A stretch of DNA of 56,304 bases from a virus: positions 1 through 56,304 of the IMG/VR virus record IMGVR_UViG_3300027972_000013; one strand, written 5' to 3'. Shown here piece after piece: positions 49,219 to 56,043 of this stretch. The notes below the pieces were generated by a model that did no database searches, was not told where the DNA came from, and saw only the letters and a program-made list of their open reading frames with translations. Positions within the stretch are counted from its first letter, which is position 1. The number at the start of each line of letters is the position of its first letter. The position numbers and the translations under genes were made by a program.

Positions 49219-49869
49219 TCACTCACCCCTCATGAGTCTTAGAACTCGCTCGCTCTCGCGCTGGAACGCCTGCAAGTGGTCACCCGGCTTGCCTCGCGGC
49301 TCCCTCTGAGTGCCAGTCGGCGGCTCTTTGAGGAGTGCTTCCAATCGTTCCATCTGCCCCTTCATCCCATCGGGAATCGTCCAGATCCTCGGCTCTTCTG
49401 GCGTTCGGACACTCGTGATCTCGGCCTCTTCGTTTGAGGCGAAGTTGGCCGTGACCGGCGAGATTTCGAACGACCGCACTTCCTTGTAGTGAAGGACTTC
49501 GTCCTCGCCGTCCTTCACCGTCGTATCTTTGATCGGCGCAAAGCTGTGGCTCATCTGCGTGATGTAGCCCTTCTTCATGCCGCTGTAGACTTCGGCCCCG
49601 CGCTGTACGTCGAGGTCGAGATGGCCTTCCTTGACCAGGAGGCCGGTCTCGTCTTCCTCAACGAGCGCCCTTCCAATCGGCTCGCTGGGGTCGTGCATCC
49701 ACACAAGCGGCAGCCAGCCCTTGTGGTCGCGCAGCGTCTTCTTGAACGCGCCCCTGTCGAACACCGTCCCGTAGGAGTCCTTCACCCCGAACACGGAGGC
49801 ATAGCCAGTGAAGACGCCCGCTTCGCTAATCTCGCGCAACTCGAACTCGCGTTGCAGCCTGGTCTTCAT
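49219..49869 (-). CDS. Prohead protease, HK97 family
   Basis: A 216-residue serine protease: EFELREISEAGVFTGYASVF, WLPLVWMHDPSEPIGRALVE (catalytic His in the MHD-P motif), YITQMSHSFAPIKD (catalytic Ser in MS-x-SF), VRSFEISPVTANFASNEEAE. These motifs define the HK97 prohead protease, which trims the capsid delta domain. Start ATG 49869 after GGAGGTGAGC. Confidence 0.93.
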   Translation of the reverse strand: MKTRLQREFELREISEAGVFTGYASVFGVKDSYGTVFDRGAFKKTLRDHKGWLPLVWMHDPSEPIGRALVEEDETGLLVKEGHLDLDVQRGAEVYSGMKKGYITQMSHSFAPIKDTTVKDGEDEVLHYKEVRSFEISPVTANFASNEEAEITSVRTPEEPRIWTIPDGMKGQMERLEALLKEPPTGTQREPRGKPGDHLQAFQRESERVLRLMRGE

Positions 49870-49871
49870 GC

Positions 49872-50312
49872 TCACCTCCGCTTCGACAGACGCAGATTCA
49901 GCGTCGTGTAGTTGTCATCCTTAACGGAGGTCGCAACGAGACGGTAGATCGTGCTGGGCTTCAACACGAACGGCGACGGGATTTGCTCCGGCCACGGAGT
50001 AGACCACGAGGCCATGCGTTGACGGATCAGCGTCCCGCCCGTATACGTCCCGCCGTACTCGACGAGAACGACGTGTGTCTCGTCCTCGAGCGCGTCCGTC
50101 CGAATCGCGCTCCTCCACACCATCGCCGTACCCGCCGCCCCGATCGTCGCGCCCTCATACCACTGCAACACCGCCGACTCGTAGGAGTTCAGTTCGCACC
50201 CGAGCTCGTAGCTGCCCGTAGCCGGAGTCGTGATCGCAATGTTGATTGGAGCCGCGATGTCGTGGTTGTTGTTGTAGTACGACACTTCCCAGATTTTCCT
50301 GTTATCATCCAT
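49872..50312 (-). CDS. Hypothetical structural protein between portal and protease
   Basis: A 146-residue beta protein: MDDNRKIWEVSYYNNNHDIA, PINIAITTPATGSYELGCEL, TAMVWRSAIRTDALEDETHV, IPSPFVLKPSTIYRLVATSV. It resembles a small jelly-roll or head-fibre domain. GTGAGGATT precedes ATG 50312. It contains CGTATACG at 50040 (Thr-Tyr-Thr). Confidence 0.65.
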   Translation of the reverse strand: MDDNRKIWEVSYYNNNHDIAAPINIAITTPATGSYELGCELNSYESAVLQWYEGATIGAAGTAMVWRSAIRTDALEDETHVVLVEYGGTYTGGTLIRQRMASWSTPWPEQIPSPFVLKPSTIYRLVATSVKDDNYTTLNLRLSKRR

Positions 50313-50334
50313 AATCCTCACCACCCCACCGCCC

Positions 50335-50514
50335 TCATCGTGAACGGAACATCTCCACGCATCGACAGTTGATGACGTGCTCTTCCGGCCCGTCCCCTGG
50401 GTGATCCATCTCCGTCCCGTCGGGCATCCGATACGGCTCGTCGAAGGGAATCCACTGCCCAGAGATCACCATGTGCTCTTCGCGCGCCCGCGGCGGGTCC
50501 ATGCTCGAGAGCAC
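50335..50514 (-). pseudogene. Frameshifted C-terminal end of MuF domain
   Basis: In the -1 frame relative to the portal fusion, 59 residues continue without a stop: VLSSMDPPRAREEHMVISGQ, EPYRMPDGTEMDHPGDGPEE, HVINCRCVEMFRSR. This is the standard MuF ending (HPxNCRC). The portal frame stops at 50466 instead. One extra G in GCGTGCTC (giving GCG TGG CTC) would join them. It is either a one-base sequence error, a real truncation, or an untested frameshift site. Confidence 0.8.
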
Positions 50515-52391
50515 GCCTTCTCCTCCACCACACCAGACTGCCGCGCCGCTTCGTGCATCCCGTAGCTAGACGCCGAGTGGACTTCCGTCCGAGCGATCCT
50601 CATGGAGCGATATGCGCCTGACCCACCCTCCCACTCCTTGAACTGGTCATCGACAGCCGCAGCAATGCGACGCATATCCCAGCCTTCGCCGAGACCAGAT
50701 AGCACCACTCGACGGATGCCCTGTTGGGTTGTCTTCTGGATCTCATCTACCGCCTCGGCGGTGTGGCGCCTCACCCAGTCTTGGACCGACTTGCTCCAGG
50801 CGTCGAAGTCTGAGCGCAGCGCCCGCCCTGGCTCGGCGATGTCCTTCGCTACCTCTCCGCCGAAGTCGGCAATGACGGCCCGCTCTACTCCCGTTAGGAG
50901 CTTCTCCCAGTCGGCGCGGAAGCTGGCAATGACGTCGTCTGTGTCGCGTGTGCCGTTCTCGACAGCCCTCACAACGGCCTTGCGCTGTGCGCCGAATTGG
51001 TCGGCGACCTTCACCGCGACACCGCGCTCCCAGCCCTGCTTGCGCCTGTCCGTCACGCGGTAGTGCGCCTGGAATTGATCCTCCGTCTCGAGGTTGACGG
51101 AACGTGGTGCCGAACGTCCGCCCGATGTGTCCCCATCCACGGACCACTGCGACGTCGTCCCCAGCGGGAGCATCAGCGCCGATATGTAGCCCACCTCGCC
51201 GCCCTTGATCGGAGGAGTCCCTACTCCAAACACATCCGCCGCGACGTTCCACGGCATACCGCACGCCCACACCTTCGTCGCGCGCTCAATCGCCTTCGAT
51301 AGCTTGTAGTCGGCAAGCGGGCTCCCGCTTAGGTCGTAGTCCATCCATAGATCGCCAACCCGCGCCACGCTTGGGTCGATCGTGCCAAATTGGATACGGA
51401 ACTTGTGATTGAGCGTCGACCGCATCTCGGACAGCCGAGACTGCACCGGCCCCTCCCACTTCGCGCGGATCGCCCACTCCTTGTTCTCGAACGTCGCACC
51501 CAGCGCACCAATCGCCTCGGGGTGGACGTGGAATACCTTGCACACGCCAACCTCGTAGGTGTTGAAGGAGTTGAGGAAGTCCATCTCGATCGGCGTCAGG
51601 CTGAGTTGCAGGATCTCAAACGGCTCCGACGGAATCAGCGTGCGCCGCGCGTTCTCTGGGCCGTCGACTTGCTTCTTGAGCAGTTCCAGCAGCGTCTCAT
51701 GCTGATCTGCGCTCAAGTGTTCTTTCGGGCTCATCACCATTTCAGGACGGGCACGGTTCTTCATCGAGTTCCTATTCCACAACAGCCCGTCGTTCGACGT
51801 ATCAACCAGCCGCGCCGCTGCCTGTAGCGGAGCCATCCCGTAGTAGTCGTCGCCAGGGTCGAAGAACTTGAAGTGGACGATCTGCTCTGGCTTATACCTC
51901 GTCGGCGTCACCTCTCCCGGCACGAGGTAGCTGTAGTGGTCGATGTGACCTAGCGCATCCGGCACGATGGAGACACGCTCCGGGCGCAGTAGCCACAAGT
52001 CCAAGTTGTCCTGGCCGACTGGGATCCATACGCCATACGCATTCCCAGCCAGCGACTTGTAGATGTCGACTGCCTCCATCAGCGAGCCCCACGTCCCTTC
52101 GGTGTTGGGCGAGCGGACGAGCTCGACGAGCGGATGGCTCTCGACAATGACGTCGCCGCCCTTCGTGCGCTGCTTCACTTGCCAAGGAACGGACCGTATA
52201 CACTCGGCTAGGTCGGAGGCAACGGCGTACAGGATGTAGCTAACCCGGTAGCCTTCCTTGATCGCCTTCTCTGTCGACCACTCCGGCCACATCGTCTGGC
52301 CGGCCATGAATGCTGTACCAACGCGGGGCTGGGCTACGCGCTTCGCAGCCCACTTGACAATCCCGTTCGCTACAGCATCCCTAAGTCCCAG
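50466..52391 (-). CDS. Portal protein fused to MuF domain, CTG start (phage A)
   Basis: A 641-residue HK97-type portal: KEGYRVSYILYAVASDLAEC, GTWGSLMEAVDIYKSLAGNA, KPEQIVHFKFFDPGDDYYGM, PLQAAARLVDTSNDGLLW. Residues from about 420 are a MuF domain (SFRADWEKLLTGVERAVIA; IARTEVHSASSYGMHEAARQ), cut by a frameshift near the end. The first ATG (52307) lacks a ribosome site, but the frame extends 28 residues (GLRDAVANGIVKWAAKRVAQ) to CTG 52391, four bases after AAGGAGG, with no ATG, GTG or TTG in frame. I call the CTG. Confidence 0.88.
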   Translation of the reverse strand: MGLRDAVANGIVKWAAKRVAQPRVGTAFMAGQTMWPEWSTEKAIKEGYRVSYILYAVASDLAECIRSVPWQVKQRTKGGDVIVESHPLVELVRSPNTEGTWGSLMEAVDIYKSLAGNAYGVWIPVGQDNLDLWLLRPERVSIVPDALGHIDHYSYLVPGEVTPTRYKPEQIVHFKFFDPGDDYYGMAPLQAAARLVDTSNDGLLWNRNSMKNRARPEMVMSPKEHLSADQHETLLELLKKQVDGPENARRTLIPSEPFEILQLSLTPIEMDFLNSFNTYEVGVCKVFHVHPEAIGALGATFENKEWAIRAKWEGPVQSRLSEMRSTLNHKFRIQFGTIDPSVARVGDLWMDYDLSGSPLADYKLSKAIERATKVWACGMPWNVAADVFGVGTPPIKGGEVGYISALMLPLGTTSQWSVDGDTSGGRSAPRSVNLETEDQFQAHYRVTDRRKQGWERGVAVKVADQFGAQRKAVVRAVENGTRDTDDVIASFRADWEKLLTGVERAVIADFGGEVAKDIAEPGRALRSDFDAWSKSVQDWVRRHTAEAVDEIQKTTQQGIRRVVLSGLGEGWDMRRIAAAVDDQFKEWEGGSGAYRSMRIARTEVHSASSYGMHEAARQSGVVEEKACSRAWTRRGRAKSTW

Positions 52392-52404
52392 TCTTCCTCC
52401 TTGC

Positions 52405-52466
52405 CAAAAGAGAAACGCCCCGAGTTGGTACTCGAGACGTTCAGTTCCCCGGCACGCGCCGGGACT
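52405..52466 (-). terminator. Terminator/attenuator in portal leader
   Basis: A 12-bp stem (52414-52425 with 52430-52441, loop of four) followed on the minus strand by TCTCTTTT, ending ten bases before the portal ribosome site. A second hairpin with a CCCGGC/GCCGGG core (52443-52466) lies just upstream. Both are downstream of the promoter at 52480-52509, so structural-gene transcription must pass them. Confidence 0.78.
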
Positions 52467-52479
52467 TCCATCTAGTGCT

Positions 52480-52509
52480 AGTCTACATCGTAGCCTCGCG
52501 GCACGTCAA
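52480..52509 (-). promoter_or_regulatory. Promoter ahead of structural operon
   Basis: TTGACG (52509-52504), 18 bases, TAGACT (52485-52480). It is the only promoter-like pair between the accessory genes (52564 and up) and the portal, and is followed by about 85 bases of structured leader. Confidence 0.55.
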
Positions 52510-52563
52510 GGGTTTCGGTGACAATCCGCGCCTCGGATAGCGTCTGGCGCTACTTGACGCGAA

Positions 52564-52785
52564 CTACTCACCGCCCTGAGCAGGATTACTCAGAGCTATG
52601 CTCGTCTCCTCGTCATAGCCCGGAACCGGGCCGTCCAGCACGTCTATCTCCGCCCACACACCAACATCGTCCTCTCCGGTTCGTAGCCCCGGCATAGGCG
52701 TAACCTTCGTCTCGCCGCGCACCGCAATGTCACCGGATGGTGTCGGAAGCCCCCACTTGATGATGTAGCCCCGCACGGTCTTCAT
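52564..52785 (-). CDS. Hypothetical protein
   Basis: A 73-residue protein (MKTVRGYIIKWGLPTPSGDI onward) with beta strands at the start and an acidic C-terminal half. The ATG overlaps the upstream stop (ATGA). It is the last gene of the accessory block before the structural promoter. Unknown function. Confidence 0.6.
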   Translation of the reverse strand: MKTVRGYIIKWGLPTPSGDIAVRGETKVTPMPGLRTGEDDVGVWAEIDVLDGPVPGYDEETSIALSNPAQGGE

Positions 52786-52979
52786 CGCCCCTCCCTCGCC
52801 CGCTCGACGATCGCCTTCTCCTCCGGCTCCAGCCTCTTCCCCAGCGCCAGCCGCACCGCCGCCCGGAACAGCGTAGCCTTGTTGTTTTTCCCGACAGACT
52901 CCAGTGCCGCGAGGATGTCGGCGTCCTTCTCTGCCCGTAGGCGGAACGGGCCGACGTTTGTGTAGACTGTAGGAGTCAT
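52782..52979 (-). CDS. Ribbon-helix-helix-like small protein
   Basis: A 65-residue protein: VYTNVGPFRLRAEKDADILA, ALESVGKNNKATLFRAAVRL, ALGKRLEPEEKAIVERAREG. A strand (PFRLRAEKD) then two helices with N-K-A-T-L-F-R-A-A fits an RHH fold. It may regulate the adjacent structural promoter. The start overlaps the upstream gene stop. Confidence 0.6.
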   Translation of the reverse strand: MTPTVYTNVGPFRLRAEKDADILAALESVGKNNKATLFRAAVRLALGKRLEPEEKAIVERAREGR

Positions 52980-53746
52980 TTCGTCTCCTTCCCCGCGAGG
53001 GCGGCGGCTCGCCTCCGCAGCCAGTTCAGAGCGATCGACGCGATCTCGCGCAGTTCAAGGTCAATCGGATCGCTGCCTCGCCCACAGATGGCGCTTGCCA
53101 GTTCTCCCGCTTCCTCTTGTAGTCGAGTGAGCCAGTACCACTCGTCCTCGTCTGCCCACGTCTGTCGATGCTTCTCGTAGAGGTCGATCACGGGGCCGAA
53201 TGGATCGACCGGGACGCAGCGCATGGACGAGGGCACGATTCCAAGGTTGGCCCTAATCTCGTCAAGTGCGCCCTCCGACAATGGCGGCGGGACAACGTAG
53301 TCATTCCTGCCGGTGACGGGATCTTTTTGCAGCGAGGGCATGGACGAGGGAGGAACGGAGGAGAGGGCTTCGTGTGCTACTCGTGCTCGCGAGTTTGCGA
53401 ATCCGCGCACGTCAGAGAAATCCTGAATGGCGGCATCGCGTGCCCCAGATCGGGCCAGCGTGTCCAAGGATGTGGCTGCTTCGTCGAGCGCCGCCCCGAG
53501 CGCGGCGATCTGCCGGGCCTGGGCAGCGACCATGTTGAGGAGATCGGTATAGGCTTCTTCTGTTCGGGTAAATGCCTGCTCCGGCATGTCGTTGCGTACT
53601 TCTTCAGCCGCTTCCACTCGGGCGCGGAGGGCGGCGAGTTCGGCGCGGGCGGCAGCGATGTGCTGTTCGTCTGAGCGTCCAATTCCAGACAGCGTCCGGT
53701 CAATGGCGGCATAGCCGTCGATGATCTTCTCAATCGCGTCGGTCAC
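52976..53746 (-). CDS. Coiled-coil protein with MazG-like C-terminus
   Basis: A 256-residue protein: helical coil (residues 1-130), the shared linker (SLQKDPVTGRNDYVVPPPLS, about 155-175) and a C-terminal domain YEKHRQTWADEDEWYWLTRL, QEEAGELASAICGRGSD, LELREIASIALNWLRRR, with the EExxEL...ExxD-like pattern of MazG-type NTP pyrophosphatases. GTG 53746 overlaps the Lar-like stop. Phage B has the same front half with a zinc-finger end instead (8318-9013). Confidence 0.7.
   Translation of the reverse strand: MTDAIEKIIDGYAAIDRTLSGIGRSDEQHIAAARAELAALRARVEAAEEVRNDMPEQAFTRTEEAYTDLLNMVAAQARQIAALGAALDEAATSLDTLARSGARDAAIQDFSDVRGFANSRARVAHEALSSVPPSSMPSLQKDPVTGRNDYVVPPPLSEGALDEIRANLGIVPSSMRCVPVDPFGPVIDLYEKHRQTWADEDEWYWLTRLQEEAGELASAICGRGSDPIDLELREIASIALNWLRRRAAALAGKETK
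53221..53350. repeat. 130-bp block shared with 8494-8623
   Basis: Two mismatches against 8494-8623; bounded at both ends by GCATGGACGAGGG direct repeats (53221-53233 and 53338-53350). Codes the PSSM...PSSMR linker of the coiled-coil protein. Confidence 0.85.
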
Positions 53747-54105
53747 GTCTCCTCCTTCAGGGCTGCGTCGATCGCGGCGAGCATGATCGCTTCGTCGCAC
53801 GTTACGCGCTCCTGGCAATTCCAACACTCAAGGCTGTCCATGACGGCGCAAAGCATGGACTTCTTCTCAACGCGCTTGCGGATGTCTCTGAGCAGCTTGA
53901 CGAGCCGCTCCTCGCGCGGGCGGCGGTTCCACATGCGGATAGCATCGTCCGTTGCGACTACGGCCCTGTCTGCCGTTGCTGGTGCGCCCTTTGTCCCGCA
54001 CCCCTCGCAGTTGATGATCGCACGGAACCTCCCGTCGAACCTTTCGCAGAACATCGTCGGCTCCGCCTCTCCGCAGAACGGGCACGCCTTGATCTTCTCA
54101 CTCAC
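53743..54105 (-). CDS. Lar-like zinc-ribbon protein (phage A)
   Basis: A 120-residue protein: KACPFCGEAEPTMFCERF, IINCEGCGTKG, DDAIRMWNRRPREERL, then a second Cys set CAVMDSLECWNCQERVTC. The first three elements are the Lar family; the added Cys-rich region distinguishes it from the phage B copy at 9010-9306. GTG 54105 overlaps the upstream stop. Confidence 0.7.
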   Translation of the reverse strand: MSEKIKACPFCGEAEPTMFCERFDGRFRAIINCEGCGTKGAPATADRAVVATDDAIRMWNRRPREERLVKLLRDIRKRVEKKSMLCAVMDSLECWNCQERVTCDEAIMLAAIDAALKEET

Positions 54106-54595
54106 GGGCTTCCTCCTTCAGCTTGCGTATCGCGGCGGCTAAGGCGCTCCATCTTTCGGGCCACGCATAGCGGCCATCCTCGGCATAGTCCAGAGCTGCT
54201 TTGTGTTCCTCAAGCACTCGCCCCATGAGTTTCTCGACCTCTTCGAGCGCGTCGCGGCGGACGTCGCCGTAGGAGCGGCGCAGGATTTCCGTAATGGCGT
54301 AGGCATGAATTCCCGGATCATCGCACGATGTTCCTTTCCAGGAGGCGACATAGGCGGCGATTTCCTTAGCTACCCGCTCGTGGTCAGGCATCGGGGCCTC
54401 CTTGACGACCTCGGCCTTGTTGCGCCGACACCACTCTACCCACGTCGAGATCCAGCAATTCTTCTCGTAGCGGCTGACCTGTTCCTCTACGTGATAGAAG
54501 ATGTTGCCACCGTTGCGTCGGCGGACAAGGCGCGTGTTACCGTTTGCCCTCACTCTGTCCCCCGGCTGCGGGTCGAGACGGGGATCACGCGGCAT
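54098..54595 (-). CDS. Hypothetical protein, probable two-gene fusion
   Basis: A 165-residue frame. The first 65 residues (PRDPRLDPQPGDRVRANGNT; CWISTWVEWCRRNKAEVV) match a common phage protein of about that size with a conserved CW-x-x-x-W. From MPDHERVAKEIAAYV (ATG 54391, AAGGAGG upstream) the rest matches the 9586-9299 gene of phage B: SYGDVRRDALEE and LKEEARE. It is either an in-frame fusion or two overlapping products. Confidence 0.6.
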   Translation of the reverse strand: MPRDPRLDPQPGDRVRANGNTRLVRRRNGGNIFYHVEEQVSRYEKNCWISTWVEWCRRNKAEVVKEAPMPDHERVAKEIAAYVASWKGTSCDDPGIHAYAITEILRRSYGDVRRDALEEVEKLMGRVLEEHKAALDYAEDGRYAWPERWSALAAAIRKLKEEARE

Positions 54596-54866
54596 GGTTC
54601 ACCATCCTGTCCACCACTCCATAGGCCCACTTCGCTCCGTAGTCGACAGACCCACAGGCATACTGCTCTGCGGCTACCACGTCGGCGAGCGTCGGTGCGC
54701 GGAGCCCCATCTGAGTCGCTGCGACGGTGGCCGCGTTCAGTACGGCCTGGCGCTCTGCTTCTTGCCACTCTTCGATGCTACGACCTTGACGCTTCTCTGC
54801 TTCGATCTGGAAGGCATCGTAGATCACCCTCGCTGGCGCAGTCCGCGGTCGGAAGACATCACGCAT
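54585..54866 (-). CDS. Conserved phage hypothetical protein
   Basis: A 93-residue protein: MRDVFRPRTAPARVIYDAFQ, EAEKRQGRSIEEWQEAERQA, VLNAATVAATQMGLRAPTLA. The ARV-IYDAFQ-EA-KR-GR-W-x-x-AERxAV pattern is widespread in siphoviruses with no function known. The stop of the upstream gene overlaps the start. Confidence 0.68.
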   Translation of the reverse strand: MRDVFRPRTAPARVIYDAFQIEAEKRQGRSIEEWQEAERQAVLNAATVAATQMGLRAPTLADVVAAEQYACGSVDYGAKWAYGVVDRMVNHAA

Positions 54867-55221
54867 GGCTCTCTCCTTCGATGCACTTCACCAGCGCGTT
54901 GTCATGGTCCTCCCCGAGCAAGGCGAGAGCTTCGTTGACCAGCTTGTAGAGCGGCGAGTACCTTGTGGCGTCTGGTGCCACGATCTCAAGATGCTTCTTC
55001 GCTGCGACGATCTTCTCTCTCGCCTTTGCTATGGCCTCGTGATCGGCGTCCCACGCGGCCCAGGCAGTTGCGTACATCTCCTCTGCATCATCCGGTGGAG
55101 GTAACGGCAACGAGACACGCGGCCCGCTCCGGCCACAGACGTCACACACAACGGCATAGCCAGCACCAGCTGGTTGCAAGGTCAAGGTGTTGCTTCCGCA
55201 CTTGCACGGCTTGTGATTCAC
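54859..55221 (-). CDS. Zinc-ribbon protein with helical tail
   Basis: A 120-residue protein: KPCKCGSNTLTLQPAGAGYA, VVCDVCGRSGPRVSLPL form one zinc ribbon like Lar; the rest is helical (AIAKAREKIVAAKKHLEIVA) with a phage-type ALALLGE segment. GTG 55221 start. Related to the Lar-like genes only in the ribbon. Confidence 0.62.
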   Translation of the reverse strand: MNHKPCKCGSNTLTLQPAGAGYAVVCDVCGRSGPRVSLPLPPPDDAEEMYATAWAAWDADHEAIAKAREKIVAAKKHLEIVAPDATRYSPLYKLVNEALALLGEDHDNALVKCIEGESHA

Positions 55222-55583
55222 GATGCGCCTCCCCGACAGGATTCACAACACGCCCAGGCGACGAGAGACGGGGCGGCGCAAAGCATGGCGATCTCGTATT
55301 CCCACGGCTCCGCATCGCATTTCCCGCGCCACACTTCTCCGCGCAGAAAGTCACTGAGACGGACAGCGCGTCCGCGTCTCTCGACCTCTTCGACCACCGT
55401 GGCTAGGTCATTGCGGTTTATGGTTGGCGACCACGCCGAGGCTAGAACAACATCCTCTGCCGGTGCCATCGACATCGTGTCCTTTACCCACCATCGTCCG
55501 CTCCGCTCCCACCGCATCACGATCTCGGCGCACTCGGCGTCGTTCACGCTCGCAGGACGGGCAGACCAATCAGCGTAGGTCAT
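55218..55583 (-). CDS. Hypothetical protein with Cys-rich C-terminus
   Basis: A 121-residue protein from ATG 55583 (AAGGAGG upstream): MTYADWSARPASVNDAECAE, MRWERSGRWWVKDTMSMAPA, then DLATVVEEVERRGRAV and WACCESCRGGAS. The final CCESC with the middle Cys may bind metal. No family is recognised; the longer frame to 55667 is a shadow of the next gene. Confidence 0.58.
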   Translation of the reverse strand: MTYADWSARPASVNDAECAEIVMRWERSGRWWVKDTMSMAPAEDVVLASAWSPTINRNDLATVVEEVERRGRAVRLSDFLRGEVWRGKCDAEPWEYEIAMLCAAPSLVAWACCESCRGGAS

Positions 55584-55687
55584 CGGCGGGCCTCCTTGGC
55601 GCAGTCGCACTTCTCGCCCGTAGCCGCCCCCGGAGCCACGAATCGCGTGCTCCCACACTTCGTACACGTCTCCCAGTAGACTGTCAT
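55580..55687 (-). CDS. 35-residue zinc-ribbon microprotein
   Basis: MTVYWETCTKCGSTRFVAPG, then EKCDCAKEARR. CxxC and CxC pairs make a minimal zinc ribbon. Its stop and start both overlap neighbours by four bases (ATGA). Confidence 0.6.
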   Translation of the reverse strand: MTVYWETCTKCGSTRFVAPGAATGEKCDCAKEARR

Positions 55688-55902
55688 CGGCGGGCCTCCA
55701 ACTGCGTCAGCTCCGCCTTGAGCGCCGCGGTCCTGGCAAGCCTCCACCCGTCGCCAAAGAGCGGCGCAATGTGCTTGAGCATCGTCGTTACAAATGTGCC
55801 ATCCGCCCCAACAAGCTCGATCCCGTCGTCCGACATGCCCCAGCCGTACTCATCCTGAAGCTCTTGTGCCGCTGCGATGATTGCCTTTGTCAGTTCGTCC
55901 AT
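55684..55902 (-). CDS. Conserved phage hypothetical protein
   Basis: A 72-residue protein: MDELTKAIIAAAQELQDEYG, DGTFVTTMLKHIAPLFGDGW. The AAAQ-L-DEYGW / MLKHI-x-P pattern is seen in small phage proteins of unknown role. The ATG lies three bases... directly before the stop codon of 55903-56043 ends, so the two are coupled. Confidence 0.58.
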   Translation of the reverse strand: MDELTKAIIAAAQELQDEYGWGMSDDGIELVGADGTFVTTMLKHIAPLFGDGWRLARTAALKAELTQLEARR

Positions 55903-56043
55903 CTACTCCACCTCCCACTTGAGCGCCGAGAGGCGCGCGATCTGCTTCTTCAGGCTGGCGATCTTCGCTGTCCGCATCTCCTCGGCACGGGCAACGGCGG
56001 AGGCGCAGTCCTCAATATCCGCTGCGGTCCACTTCGCGGTCAT
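55903..56043 (-). CDS. 46-residue helical protein
   Basis: MTAKWTAADIEDCASAVARA, EEMRTAKIASLKKQIARLSA. One long charged helix after a short head. ATG 56043 overlaps the HTPG-gene stop (ATGA). Confidence 0.58.
   Translation of the reverse strand: MTAKWTAADIEDCASAVARAEEMRTAKIASLKKQIARLSALKWEVE

Larger units (their letters stand above)
10401..52202. repeat. Dispersed palindrome CGTATACG, phage A only
   Basis: Full 8-base copies start at 10401, 11569, 11882, 12209, 12883, 17203, 18701, 19574, 21655, 24159, 28118, 31281, 35771, 37030, 37665, 37923, 41153, 42495, 43062, 43525, 48590 and 50040. GTATAC cores with one flank changed lie at 13427, 25540, 26735, 29788 and 52195. At about 60% G+C fewer than one full copy would be expected in 46 kb. 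Sites fall in all reading frames (Arg-Ile-Arg, Val-Tyr, Tyr-Thr), so the constraint is on DNA, not protein. I found none in 1-10400. Confidence 0.8.
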
